Source: Bacteroidota bacterium (GTDB taxonomy: Bacteria > Bacteroidota > Bacteroidia > Bacteroidales > Paludibacteraceae). Taken from it: a stretch of 38,210 nucleotides of DNA. Position 1 is the stretch's first letter. The number at the start of each line of letters is the position of its first letter. Location of the stretch: positions 1 to 38,210 of the forward strand of contig JAFNAV010000046.1 in NCBI GenBank assembly GCA_017860345.1. The letters run 5' to 3'. Shown piece after piece: positions 25,462 to 34,989 of the stretch. The notes beneath the pieces were generated by a model. The model was not told where the DNA came from. It worked only from the letters and a program-made list of their open reading frames with translations, and did not search any database. The translations under genes and the position numbers were made by a program.

Positions 25462-26796
25462 ATGAAAATTATTATTGCCGGTGCAGGCGAAGTAGGAACC
25501 CACTTGGCTAAATTATTAGCAAGAGAAAATTTCGATATCATGTTAGTAGACGAAGAACCAGCCAAACTTAAAGATCTGGAGTCGTCGTATGATTTGATAA
25601 CCTATGCAGGCTCACCAACTTCTATCAATGATTTGAAAGAAGCTGGTATAAACGGAGCCGATTTGTTTGTTGCGGTTACACCCTACGAGAGCGTGAACAT
25701 GACCGCTTGTATGCTGGCTACTAATCTGGGTGCTAAAAAAACATTAGCCCGGATTGATAACTATGAATACCTGTTACCCAAAAATAAAGATTTTTTTAAG
25801 GGTCTGGGCGTGGATTATCTGATTTATCCGGAAATGTTGGCTGCCCGCGAAATAGCCGAATCGCTGAGCACGAGCTGGTTGCGCCAGAATCTCAGCTTTT
25901 GCGAAGGTGCACTTGTGCTTGTAGGTATTAAAGTGAGAGCCAATGCCATTATTGTAAATAAAAAATTCAGTACCGGCTATTTCGATCACGATAAATATCG
26001 CGTAGTGGCTATTAAGCGAAATAATAAAACCATTATTCCACTGGGTTCTGATCAAATTGAATCCAATGATATTGTTTACTTTATCACAACGAATGAAAAT
26101 CTTGACTTTGTTAGGGAACAAGCTGGTAAAGAAGATTTCCCGATACGCAACATCATGGTGATGGGAGGGAGCCGTATTGCGCAAAAAACGGTTCAGACTT
26201 TGCCCGATAATGTCAATGTAAAAGTGCTTGAACGGGATAAAACCAAAAGTTTTAGCTTGGCCGAAAAGCTTGGCAACTCCATGATTATTAACTGCGATGG
26301 CCGAAATATTGAACTTCTTAAAGAAGAAGGCATTCAGGAAATGGATGCTTTTGTGGCGGTTACTGCTAACTCCGAAGCTAATATTCTGGCTTGTTTGGCT
26401 GCTAAGCGTCTTGGCGTAAAAAAAACAGTGGCCGAAGTGGAAAACAACGACTATATAATGTTGGCCGAAAGTATGGACATTGGTACTGTAATTAATAAAA
26501 AAATGATTGCGGCAGGATATATCTATCAAATTACGCTCGATGCCAATGTGCTTAATGTTAGGAGTTTAACAGCGGCCGATGCTGAAGTGGTGGAATTTGT
26601 TGCCAAGCCAGGCTCAAAAATTACTCGCTCAAAAATTAAAGACTTACGATTGCCCGATCAGGTTAATATCGGAGGATATGTACGCGATGGTAAGGGCAGT
26701 ATTGTTAATGGTAATACTGTGATAATGCCTAACGACCACGTTATTGTTTTTTGTGTTTCGTCGGCCATTCGTAAACTTGAGAATTATTTTAAATAA
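25462..26796 (+). CDS. trkA: Trk potassium uptake system, NAD-binding subunit
   Basis: A 444-aa cytoplasmic regulator that gates the TrkH channel. Two RCK modules follow each other. The first nucleotide-binding motif is IIIAGAGEVGTHLAKLL (about 2-18); the second is degenerate, IMVMGGSRIAQKTVQTL (about 230-246). Each is followed by a TrkA-C domain. The second module keeps NCDGRN and the acidic residue that binds the ribose. The stop lies 15 nt before trkH, so the two are clearly an operon. Confidence 0.95.
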   Translation: MKIIIAGAGEVGTHLAKLLARENFDIMLVDEEPAKLKDLESSYDLITYAGSPTSINDLKEAGINGADLFVAVTPYESVNMTACMLATNLGAKKTLARIDNYEYLLPKNKDFFKGLGVDYLIYPEMLAAREIAESLSTSWLRQNLSFCEGALVLVGIKVRANAIIVNKKFSTGYFDHDKYRVVAIKRNNKTIIPLGSDQIESNDIVYFITTNENLDFVREQAGKEDFPIRNIMVMGGSRIAQKTVQTLPDNVNVKVLERDKTKSFSLAEKLGNSMIINCDGRNIELLKEEGIQEMDAFVAVTANSEANILACLAAKRLGVKKTVAEVENNDYIMLAESMDIGTVINKKMIAAGYIYQITLDANVLNVRSLTAADAEVVEFVAKPGSKITRSKIKDLRLPDQVNIGGYVRDGKGSIVNGNTVIMPNDHVIVFCVSSAIRKLENYFK

Positions 26797-26811
26797 TATC
26801 TGTCCTATGCC

Positions 26812-28278
26812 ATGACGAAAGAGTTCAACATCAGGCTTATTGCCAAAATTTTGGGTAGTTTGCTCGTTATCGAAGGGTTTTTCTTCGTTTTGTGCATGGC
26901 TGTAGACTTGTATTATGGCGAAAATATCTGGATTTATTTTCTGCAATCGGCCGGTATAGCGCTGGTTCTTGGTTTTGTGGGAGTACTTTTGGGACGTAAG
27001 GCCTCGCCCCAGATTGGTAAGCGCGAGGGGTCAGTTATTGTTACCATGACCTGGCTTTTGTTCTCATGCGTAGGTATGATGCCTTTTGTTTTAAGCGGAA
27101 GTATACCCAGTGTGACCGATGCTTTTTTTGAAACCATGTCGGGCTTTACTACCACCGGTGCTTCGGTACTCAACAATATCGAGGAGTTGCCCCATTCAAT
27201 CTTATTTTGGCGAAGTACTACGCACTGGATTGGGGGATTGGGCATTATTGTAATCTCTATGGCTTTACTCCCGGTTTTTGGTTTTTCGGGAATGTATATT
27301 TTTTCGGCCGAAGCTACCGGCCCTACAAAAGATAAAATTCACCCTAAAATAAGCGAAACAGCCAAGCGCCTGTTAGGGATATATGTTGTACTTACTTTGT
27401 CGGAAACTATTTTGCTTAAAGTGGCCGGCATGTCGTGGTTCGATGCTGTCTGTCATTCGTTTGCCACTATTGCTACGGGTGGCTTTTCAACCCGTCAGTC
27501 CAGTATCGGGGCTTATAACTCTCCGGCCATCGAATACATCGTTATTTTCTTTATGATATTTTCGGGGATTAATTTCAGTCTTTACTACTTTTTGTTCAAA
27601 CAAAAAATAGCCAAGGTGTTTCATAACGAAGAATTTCGTGTTTACCTGTTAATTATTGGAGTCTTTACTGTATTGCTTACTCTCACTCATTTATACAAAC
27701 TCGATTTCTCGTTCAGTAGTTTTGAAGATACGCTCAGGAACAGCTTGTTTGTAGTAAGTTCTACCATTTCTACTACCGGATTTGTAACCGTTGATTACGG
27801 TATTTGGCCTACTTATACGTGGATTATGGTAATCGTACTTATGCTTATCGGTTCGTCGGCAGGTTCCACTGCTGGTGGGATGAAAGTGGTACGTGTACTG
27901 CTTACATTTAAATACAGTTATTATGAGTTTAAAAGGCTGATTCATCCCAATGCTGTTTTTCCGGTTAGATACAACGACCATGTTATGGAAGATGGTGTTA
28001 TCACCCGCATTTTATCTTTTGTTATCGTATATATAATGCTCATTGTAGTAGGTTCGTTGTTGTTAAGTTTTGCCGGGATGGATTTTGTAGAGGCTTTAAC
28101 CGGACAAATAACCTGTTTGAGCAATGTGGGGCCCGGACTCGGAAAAATTGGTCCCGCCTTTAGCTTTTCGGAGCTATCTGTAGCATCAAAATGGATATTA
28201 TCAGCCAGTATGATGATAGGTCGTTTAGAATTATTTACGGTGCTTGTAATATTTACTCCTGTTTTTTGGAAAAAATAG
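26812..28278 (+). CDS. trkH: Trk potassium uptake channel subunit, copy 1
   Basis: A 488-aa integral membrane protein of the TrkH/KtrB family. Four pore-loop repeats carry the selectivity-filter glycines: SGFTTTGASVL (about 105-115), ATGGFSTRQ (about 222-230), STTGFVTVDYG (about 321-331) and SNVGPGLGKIGP (about 438-449). IGGLGIIVISMALLP is the conserved helix after the first filter. It transports K+ with Na+ or H+ under TrkA control. It follows trkA by 15 nt. Confidence 0.95.
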   Translation: MTKEFNIRLIAKILGSLLVIEGFFFVLCMAVDLYYGENIWIYFLQSAGIALVLGFVGVLLGRKASPQIGKREGSVIVTMTWLLFSCVGMMPFVLSGSIPSVTDAFFETMSGFTTTGASVLNNIEELPHSILFWRSTTHWIGGLGIIVISMALLPVFGFSGMYIFSAEATGPTKDKIHPKISETAKRLLGIYVVLTLSETILLKVAGMSWFDAVCHSFATIATGGFSTRQSSIGAYNSPAIEYIVIFFMIFSGINFSLYYFLFKQKIAKVFHNEEFRVYLLIIGVFTVLLTLTHLYKLDFSFSSFEDTLRNSLFVVSSTISTTGFVTVDYGIWPTYTWIMVIVLMLIGSSAGSTAGGMKVVRVLLTFKYSYYEFKRLIHPNAVFPVRYNDHVMEDGVITRILSFVIVYIMLIVVGSLLLSFAGMDFVEALTGQITCLSNVGPGLGKIGPAFSFSELSVASKWILSASMMIGRLELFTVLVIFTPVFWKK

Positions 28279-28299
28279 TTTTTTTCTGATAAAAAGTAT

Positions 28300-28307
28300 T
28301 AATTTTG
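28300..28307 (+). promoter_or_regulatory. Possible -7 box before the second trkH
   Basis: TAATTTTG fits TAnnTTTG and lies in the 201-nt gap between the trkH copies. The second copy may therefore have its own promoter. No clear -33 box is seen, so this is weak. Confidence 0.3.
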
Positions 28308-28479
28308 CGCCGCTTAAGAAAATCATCCAATTCAATATTTACTTTGTAACAGGCTGAATATCCAAAGCAATTAACCTTTAATCTGTTTTTGCCCGCCTGA
28401 GTGTTTGTTAGAATACTTTTTCCGGACAAACCACATACTATTCGTATTGTAAAGAAATATTATCTTAATTTTCGGATCA

Positions 28480-29949
28480 ATGAATAAAGAATTCAATTAT
28501 CGACTGGTATTCAGGGTTATGGGAAGCCTGGCTTTTGTCGAGAGTGTAGTATTATTGGTTGTTTGCCTTGTTCCGCTGTTTTACGGCGAGGATGATGCAG
28601 TTTATTTTCTGATTTCATCTTTAATAAGTCTGGCCTTTTCGGGTGTAGCCTTATTGCTCGGTCGTAAACCTTCTGCCTCTATAGGCAAACGCGAAGGATC
28701 TGTTATCGTGACTTTTACCTGGATTGTTTTTTCGTTTATTGGTCTGTTGCCTTTCTGGCTAAGCGGAAGCATTCCCTCATTCACCGATGCTTTTTTTGAA
28801 ACAATTTCGGGTTTTACCACTACCGGAGCCTCTATCCTGAATAATATCGAAGAGCTTTCGCACGGCATGTTGTTTTGGCGTAGCCTCACACACTGGATAG
28901 GTGGTTTAGGAATCATCGTTATTTCGCTGGCCATTCTGCCAGTTTTCAGTACCAGTGGTACGCAACTTTTTGCTGCCGAAACTACAGGACCTACCAAAGA
29001 TAAAATTCACCCCAAAATTAATGAAACGGCTAAACGCTTGTTTATTATTTACATAATTCTTACGTCGGCCGAAACTGTGCTGTTGCGTATAGGAGGTATG
29101 GGGTGGTTCGATGCTATATGTCAGTCGTTTGCAACTATAGCTACAGGTGGTTTCTCTACTAAGCAAGCCAGTATAGCATACTGGAATTCGCCTTATATCC
29201 AGTATATTATTATTTTGTTTATGATTCTTTCGGGCGTCAACTTCAGTCTTTATTATTTTGGGTTTAAAAATAAATTTGAAAAAATTAAAGAAAACGAAGA
29301 ATTGCGCTATTATCTGCTGGCTTTGTTTGTCTTTTCACTTATTATTGCCATTTCGTTGATAGATTTTTCAAAAGTGAATAGCTTTGCTACTTTTGAACAG
29401 GCTTGGCGAGATTCGCTCTTTACTGTTTCATCGCTGATGACAACCACCGGCTTTTGCACGGCCGATTATATGTATTGGAAGCCGCTTACCTGGGTTATTT
29501 TGTTACTTGTGATGCTTACCGGTGCATCGGCAGGCTCTACCAGCGGTGGTATTAAGATGATCAGGGTTGTAATATCGGCCAAAACCTGCTATTACGAGTT
29601 TAAGCGCTTACTACATCCCAATGCTGTAATACCGGTGCGTTATAATGGGCATCTGGTGCGCGAAGATATTCTCACCCGTGTGCTGGCGTTTACATTGTTG
29701 TATCTTGTAGTGGCGGGATTCGGAATTTTGGTATTGGCCATTTCGGGTATGGGTTTTTTGGAGTCGGTAGGGGGTATGATTACCTGTTTGGGAGGCGTAG
29801 GTCCTGGTCTCGGGTTGGTTGGTCCGGCTGGTAATTTTCATGATATACCTGAATTCAGCAAATGGTTTCTTTCGCTTATGATGCTTGCCGGACGTTTGGA
29901 ACTTTATACGGTGCTGTTGCTTTTTACTCCGGCTTTTTGGAAAAGGTAA
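28480..29949 (+). CDS. trkH: Trk potassium uptake channel subunit, copy 2
   Basis: A 489-aa paralogue of the preceding gene, similar along its whole length. It keeps SGFTTTGASIL, ATGGFSTKQ, TTTGFCTADYM and LGGVGPGLGLVGP at matching places. All four filter glycines are present, so it should be functional. It differs mainly in the linker after the second filter and in the N-terminal helix. It may use the same TrkA, giving two channels with different affinity or regulation; this is inference. Confidence 0.93.
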   Translation: MNKEFNYRLVFRVMGSLAFVESVVLLVVCLVPLFYGEDDAVYFLISSLISLAFSGVALLLGRKPSASIGKREGSVIVTFTWIVFSFIGLLPFWLSGSIPSFTDAFFETISGFTTTGASILNNIEELSHGMLFWRSLTHWIGGLGIIVISLAILPVFSTSGTQLFAAETTGPTKDKIHPKINETAKRLFIIYIILTSAETVLLRIGGMGWFDAICQSFATIATGGFSTKQASIAYWNSPYIQYIIILFMILSGVNFSLYYFGFKNKFEKIKENEELRYYLLALFVFSLIIAISLIDFSKVNSFATFEQAWRDSLFTVSSLMTTTGFCTADYMYWKPLTWVILLLVMLTGASAGSTSGGIKMIRVVISAKTCYYEFKRLLHPNAVIPVRYNGHLVREDILTRVLAFTLLYLVVAGFGILVLAISGMGFLESVGGMITCLGGVGPGLGLVGPAGNFHDIPEFSKWFLSLMMLAGRLELYTVLLLFTPAFWKR

Positions 29950-29974
29950 TTTTTTATCATTCAGAGATATTTCA

Positions 29975-30018
29975 AAAAACCGTCGCCTTCATTTGCTAAC
30001 GAAGGCGACGTTTTTTTT
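29975..30018. terminator. Bidirectional terminator between trkH and the 1516-aa gene
   Basis: A perfect stem CGTCGCCTTC (29981-29990) with GAAGGCGACG (30001-30010), A tract before and T8 after. It closes the plus-strand trk unit and the minus-strand gene that ends at 30022. Confidence 0.92.
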
Positions 30019-30021
30019 GTC

Positions 30022-33000
30022 CTACATAACAGGATTTGTCAGGATTGTTTTTTGCGAACTTCCCGCTTTGCCATCGGGCAGTACATACTTGTAAAGCGCC
30101 CGGTAGTTACCTCCTCTCATGCGAGGGAATGCGCTGGTCATGATGCGCAAAGCCCGATTATTAATTGCTGACGGTTGCTTAATGTATGTGTTGGCAATTT
30201 TATTTTGTAACTCCCTGAAATCTTTGTTGTAATAACTGGCTGCATTGTACCGATAGGGCATATAGGTGCTAAGACTCTGATCGTTAGGCGAGCTGGCAAG
30301 ATAGTTTGTATACCATGTCAGTATTTCCATTGTACGCACCGGAGGAACGCCTGCAATAGCTGTATCGCGCGATAATGCAATTCCTCCCATTTGCGAATAC
30401 CCACTATAAATCAATGGGTTAATATCGGAAGTAAACCACTCGTCATCGGGTATGGCTTCGGCATATAGCAATGGTTTGTTGCCTGTAAAAGCATTTCCCA
30501 GTAACTCTACAGCGTCAAACGCTTCGCCGGATGTAACTTCGGCATGCAGAGCTCCTACATCGCCTGTGATAATCTCGTAGTGGGTTTTTACTGTTTTTTT
30601 TGCTTCTATTTTTTCACTCAGACTGTTGTACTTACTGGTCGAAAACTTATAAGTGAGATAGTTTCGCGGTTTGTCCGAACTACTCACACCATTTGCTTTG
30701 TTTTCTGCAATACTGATACTATTGCCTTCGGCTGATGCTACTGTACTGCTCTGCCTGTTGACACCATCTGACCCGCCTACCGGTATGCCCCATAATGCAA
30801 GTTCATACTCGCTGCTGGTTTTCAAAGTGGGCATACTTATCATTACACTCTTTTCAGCTTCGTTGTAGGTAAATGCAGCTTCTTCGGTTTGCTTGCCATT
30901 GGTAAGGCTTAGTTTGTGTTTATACAACGCATTGGTAAACAGATATGCCTGTCCCCGTTTTAGTTGTATAAAACTGCGGTTGCTCTCAGCCTGATAATAA
31001 TACTTCTGTCCGAGTACCGGATACATCAGGGCAATATTGCTAAGTGGAATATTTTCCGGGGCACTACCGGTTTTGAAAGTAACAGTTTTTGTTTGCACTG
31101 CTCTCTGACCATTTTCGTATACCGCAGTCCAACGGCTGTTCTTTTGTTCTTCAAAGCTTACTTTCACTTCAGCTTTCAGCTCTGTCTGAGGAGGTAGTAT
31201 TTCATCGCTTTCAAATTCCACGGCGTCTCCTTTATCATTCCATTTCAGTTTTCCTGCAACAGGTTTGCCATTGGCCAGTATAGTATAGTTATCCAGATTA
31301 ATTCTGTAGTATGAACTGCTTCCATTTTCATTTTCTACTTTAAATGGTTTGTTTACAGCCATATTGAATACCGCTTTGGGCGATACAAATACATCCACCT
31401 CTTTTTCCTGATCGGCAGGGGCAAAGTCTGATATGATGTTAATGCCATCCAAAGCGCTACTACCACTGGCTATTTCGCATTCCTGCCCCAGAGTTACTTT
31501 AAAGTTGCACTCGCCCTTAACCAATCCTCCCAAGGCACTGAAGCGCCCGCCAACATACCCTCTGAACCATGAAGGATTAGGAAACTTAGCCTGAAGCAAT
31601 GTGGCTGCCGCTATATTCAGTATTGATATATTTTTCTTAACCATAAATAGTTTTACCCTGATGCCTATATCTCCCTGAAAATATGCGTAAGCTTGCCCGT
31701 TGGCAAACCAGCCATTAACGCCAATAGGTTCCGAACTACCTACGCAGTGGGCATTGCCGTAGTTTTTCAGCATAAAATCAAAGCCCATACCTGCCGAAAA
31801 ATTAGCATAAAACATCAGAAAAGCCAGATTGCCGGTTTTTACCGAAAATGATGAACCGAAAGCAAAACCTTTGCCTTCGCCCAAAGCGTTGAGGTCGCCC
31901 ATATAGTCGAGCTCACTTTGGCTCACCTTAAGTAACGATGCTACCTCGGCCGGAGGAGCCGGACTTCCGGGTATTTTGCTACCCATCATTACATAAGAAT
32001 CGGCTCGTGCGGCTATGTCGCCTATACCCATTTGTAAGCCTATACGGTTTTCGGGAGTTCCTATATACACATACCATTTTTCCTGACTAAAGTGCATGCG
32101 CGCCCAACCTGCATTATTGTCGGGGCCTATACCGCGTATAGTCCCATCCAGCAGCGATACGTACACATCCAGATTGCCATCAAGACTGTTATTCTGAAAA
32201 TCGAAATTAAAACCGGCCAGGGCAGTAATCGAACCCTTTTCTTCAATTTTTGTCTCGGTTGGATAAGTCTTGGCCATATCGGTAAATTTACCCGAGAGGG
32301 CATTTTTGTTAAACGATGCTTCGTTTATTCCCGTCATATTCTGGGTAAGTCCGGTAAGGCTTTTTTGCATTTTAGCTTTCAAACCGGCAGGATTTAGTTT
32401 TCCCAGCAGATTATCCGATGGCATGATGTAGGCTTTACCAAACAAGCCGGCATTAAGCAGTCCCCAACTGTTGCTGAATACCATTTCGAGTCCTGCTTCA
32501 CCTTTACACGACTTCTCGGAGCCAACATAAAACATAACAGCAGCTCTGAAGCTCATCCCTGTTTTGTCGTCAGGTACAAAGCTGAGCATATTGGCAGTAG
32601 GGCTGCCTGATGCAGAGCCCGGCACAGCTCTTTTCATATGGTACGATGCTCCACCACAGAAACCGTTGAGTGAGATGCCCGAAAATACAGGTACCGTAAA
32701 CCCGCTTGCCAGCGCATCTACACACCAGTAACGATACGATTTTTCGGCATTGTCAGCGTATGCTTTGCTGCCAAATGCTGCGGCTGCTTCCACATCGAAG
32801 CTTTTACCTAAATTAAGAGTCATTTTCAGATTACCCTGAAAACCACTGCCCATTACCGGGTCGTTTCGGTTGAATCTTACAGCTCCGGCTAAGGTCATTT
32901 TAGGAAAGTTGGCATTTATACTGACATCATCAATTTCAACTTTTTTGAATACGTAAGCCTGTTCGCCATCAGTATCGCGTATACCACCGATAATTTTCAG

Positions 33001-34572
33001 GTGCGTTTGTCCACTGAACTTATTTTCCATCAGGTTTACCTTTACGCCAAACCCAAGCCATATTTCATCGCCATTAGCTGCCATGCCTATATCGCTGAGT
33101 GTAACGGGGAAACCACCCAAACTTACATCGCCTTTATATCCACAATATTTTACACCAAAATAGGGACGTACGCTGTTGAGTGTAAGCTCCTGAAACTCGA
33201 TGTTTTTAACGCTAAGAAGTGGTTTTTCGTTAGGATTATCTTTATCACCGGCCGTCTGTTTGGTGGCGCTTATGGTCATTACACCGTTTAATACTGCTTT
33301 AGGGCAAAACCGATGGTTTACTACGTTGATATCAATATATGAACCGGGGAAAATATATGCTTTTGCCGCAAAAACATTAAAATCAATCGTATCCATACTG
33401 GCCACATTCATCAGATAATTGCCTTCATCGTCTATCAAACCTTTATAGGCATATCCTGTATTTTTGCCTTTTGATACGGGAATTTGAATTTTTCCATTGA
33501 AACCACACTCCGTCATGTGTCCGGAGTTTAAGCTCAGATAAGCCTTGTCAACACTAAAACCCCAGCCCGAAGCATTCCCTTTTTTCAAAATATCGTTGCC
33601 GGCAAAAGTCCCGCTTATACCGCTATTGTCAATAATCAGATTTTCAGCCATAAAACTGGTTCTCTGGGTAGTGTCTTTCCCGGCAAACTCTTTGGGCAAT
33701 ACCACTTTAATGAGGTTGGCATATACGCCCCGCCATAGTTTTTCGTTGCCGGGCACCACATTGGCGTAGTTTTGTGGGAAAATCACACTGGAGGAGTTGC
33801 GCGTATCGCTGAAATCGAACACGGCTTTGTCCACCACAAAAGCAAAGTCCTTAACGCCACTCACTTCAAAAGGACTGAGCGATATTTCGGCCAGGATGTC
33901 GTTCCAGTCGGTTACCACAGTTTTAAAAGCAGCCTTAACTTTTTGGTTTGTGTCGGCTATCGGCGTATAGTCGGCATTCAGGGGAATAAGCATATCGCGC
34001 GAGAACGAAACTTCGGCCGACAATCCTATCTCACTGATGCCATCGCAGGTAAGTTTGGCATAAGTAAGGCTTTGAGGATTAGGCATATTGGCCTGCTCGG
34101 CACCTTTGAGGGTAAGTACTGTTTTACCGCCCTCAAAAGGAATATCCACATCGCCCAGCAGCATCAGCGTAGCATCGCCGGTAAGGCCGCCGGAGTGAGA
34201 ATACTTCACGTGCTGAGCCCCAAAATAGAGCGTTTTTCCCTGTGGTATATCCACTTTGCAAAACACAGAAAATTCATAATGATCAAGCGTGTCCTTCCTG
34301 TCGGAAAAAGCCACGGTAACCAACACACTACCAAATTGTTGAGCAAGTCCTACCGGCATTTCTTTCGGGGTAGTGGGGTCGAAACGCGAAACAAAGTTGT
34401 CGAGTTTTTTAATATCATCCAGACATTTTACGCCGCTATCAATAAACTTGTCAGCTTTCTTGTCAGTTTTGTTATCCTGATTTAGCGTACTGGAAGTTTG
34501 TCCATGTGTAATGCCACTTACAAACAAAAGCATTACTGATAGCCATAAGGCTAAGTTAAGATTATTTTTCAT
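30022..34572 (-). CDS. Large secreted protein of unknown function (1516 aa)
   Basis: I do not recognise this protein. It begins with a clear signal peptide (KNNLNLALWLSVMLLFVSGITHG). About 1000 residues of beta-rich sequence follow, with recurring Gly/Asn/Asp turns and units such as NLIIDNSGISGTFAGNDI and KPLLSVKNIEFQELTLNSV. The region at about 1040-1290 resembles bacterial Ig-like domains (LKWNDKGDAVEFESDEILPP, then VTFKTGSAPE). The last 150 residues are more helical and basic and end ILTNPVM, without a T9SS sorting motif. No membrane helix follows the signal peptide. It faces the same way as the toxin cluster but is 131 nt beyond the zinc-ribbon ORF. A surface or toxin-export role is possible but unsupported. 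Confidence 0.8.
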   Translation of the reverse strand: MKNNLNLALWLSVMLLFVSGITHGQTSSTLNQDNKTDKKADKFIDSGVKCLDDIKKLDNFVSRFDPTTPKEMPVGLAQQFGSVLVTVAFSDRKDTLDHYEFSVFCKVDIPQGKTLYFGAQHVKYSHSGGLTGDATLMLLGDVDIPFEGGKTVLTLKGAEQANMPNPQSLTYAKLTCDGISEIGLSAEVSFSRDMLIPLNADYTPIADTNQKVKAAFKTVVTDWNDILAEISLSPFEVSGVKDFAFVVDKAVFDFSDTRNSSSVIFPQNYANVVPGNEKLWRGVYANLIKVVLPKEFAGKDTTQRTSFMAENLIIDNSGISGTFAGNDILKKGNASGWGFSVDKAYLSLNSGHMTECGFNGKIQIPVSKGKNTGYAYKGLIDDEGNYLMNVASMDTIDFNVFAAKAYIFPGSYIDINVVNHRFCPKAVLNGVMTISATKQTAGDKDNPNEKPLLSVKNIEFQELTLNSVRPYFGVKYCGYKGDVSLGGFPVTLSDIGMAANGDEIWLGFGVKVNLMENKFSGQTHLKIIGGIRDTDGEQAYVFKKVEIDDVSINANFPKMTLAGAVRFNRNDPVMGSGFQGNLKMTLNLGKSFDVEAAAAFGSKAYADNAEKSYRYWCVDALASGFTVPVFSGISLNGFCGGASYHMKRAVPGSASGSPTANMLSFVPDDKTGMSFRAAVMFYVGSEKSCKGEAGLEMVFSNSWGLLNAGLFGKAYIMPSDNLLGKLNPAGLKAKMQKSLTGLTQNMTGINEASFNKNALSGKFTDMAKTYPTETKIEEKGSITALAGFNFDFQNNSLDGNLDVYVSLLDGTIRGIGPDNNAGWARMHFSQEKWYVYIGTPENRIGLQMGIGDIAARADSYVMMGSKIPGSPAPPAEVASLLKVSQSELDYMGDLNALGEGKGFAFGSSFSVKTGNLAFLMFYANFSAGMGFDFMLKNYGNAHCVGSSEPIGVNGWFANGQAYAYFQGDIGIRVKLFMVKKNISILNIAAATLLQAKFPNPSWFRGYVGGRFSALGGLVKGECNFKVTLGQECEIASGSSALDGINIISDFAPADQEKEVDVFVSPKAVFNMAVNKPFKVENENGSSSYYRINLDNYTILANGKPVAGKLKWNDKGDAVEFESDEILPPQTELKAEVKVSFEEQKNSRWTAVYENGQRAVQTKTVTFKTGSAPENIPLSNIALMYPVLGQKYYYQAESNRSFIQLKRGQAYLFTNALYKHKLSLTNGKQTEEAAFTYNEAEKSVMISMPTLKTSSEYELALWGIPVGGSDGVNRQSSTVASAEGNSISIAENKANGVSSSDKPRNYLTYKFSTSKYNSLSEKIEAKKTVKTHYEIITGDVGALHAEVTSGEAFDAVELLGNAFTGNKPLLYAEAIPDDEWFTSDINPLIYSGYSQMGGIALSRDTAIAGVPPVRTMEILTWYTNYLASSPNDQSLSTYMPYRYNAASYYNKDFRELQNKIANTYIKQPSAINNRALRIMTSAFPRMRGGNYRALYKYVLPDGKAGSSQKTILTNPVM

Positions 34573-34653
34573 ACGTAAATTATTGTTTTGGTAAAGGCGT
34601 TTAGGTCGCCCGAGTTAATATGTTGCTTATAAATGTATAGCTACTTTTTTTAT

Positions 34654-34700
34654 CTACTACGCCACGATGATGCTACCCCGCGCCGGCAAGGCGATAGTAG
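34654..34700. repeat. Imperfect palindrome
   Basis: CTACTACGCC (34654-34663) pairs with GGCGATAGTAG (34690-34700), 10 bp with one bulge, around a GC-rich loop containing GCGCCGGC. It stands out in an A/T-rich gap and is REP-like. Confidence 0.5.
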
Positions 34701-34702
34701 AG

Positions 34703-34864
34703 CTATCTAAATGATATCCCACATTCTGGACAAGTATCCATCTTGTCGTTAATATTAGCTCCACAGGCTGGACACACATTTTCTATTGCTTGTTTATTTT
34801 TATCATATTTTGTATCTAAATCATTTTTTATAACATCCCACCCCCCGCTGCCGCACGATTGCAT
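34703..34864 (-). CDS. Small zinc-ribbon ORF (53 aa), possible gene remnant
   Basis: The open frame encodes 53 residues. Two CPxCG knuckles, VCPACGANI (30-38) and TCPECGISF (44-52), form a treble-clef or rubredoxin-like zinc ribbon at the C terminus. The only ATG lies inside the strong palindrome 34841-34883, and the first eight residues (MQSCGSGG) are encoded by it. The ribbon is therefore more likely the end of a longer gene cut by the repeat than a native small protein. No promoter is seen. Confidence 0.4.
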   Translation of the reverse strand: MQSCGSGGWDVIKNDLDTKYDKNKQAIENVCPACGANINDKMDTCPECGISFR

Positions 34865-34883
34865 CGTGTGGCAGCAGGGGGGG
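34841..34883. repeat. REP-like 20-bp GC-rich palindrome
   Basis: CCCCCCGCTGCCGCACGAT (34841-34859) pairs with ATCGTG-T-GGCAG-C and a G run (34863-34883), with one G-T pair, one bulged A and loop TGC. It is far more GC-rich than its surroundings. It fits a repetitive extragenic palindrome. Confidence 0.75.
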
Positions 34884-34989
34884 TATCAATTAGCTTTTTT
34901 TGCAGATTTTAAATCCTTATAGTACAACAGCTTCGGATTACAAATACTCGCAACTAATACAAATCCATTTCTACAGATAATCATCAAAA

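Noticed and set aside
33772-34485. 237-codon plus-strand frame opposite the 1516-aa gene
   Set aside because: The minus-strand gene has a signal peptide and unbroken frame; the opposite frame shows no recognisable domain.
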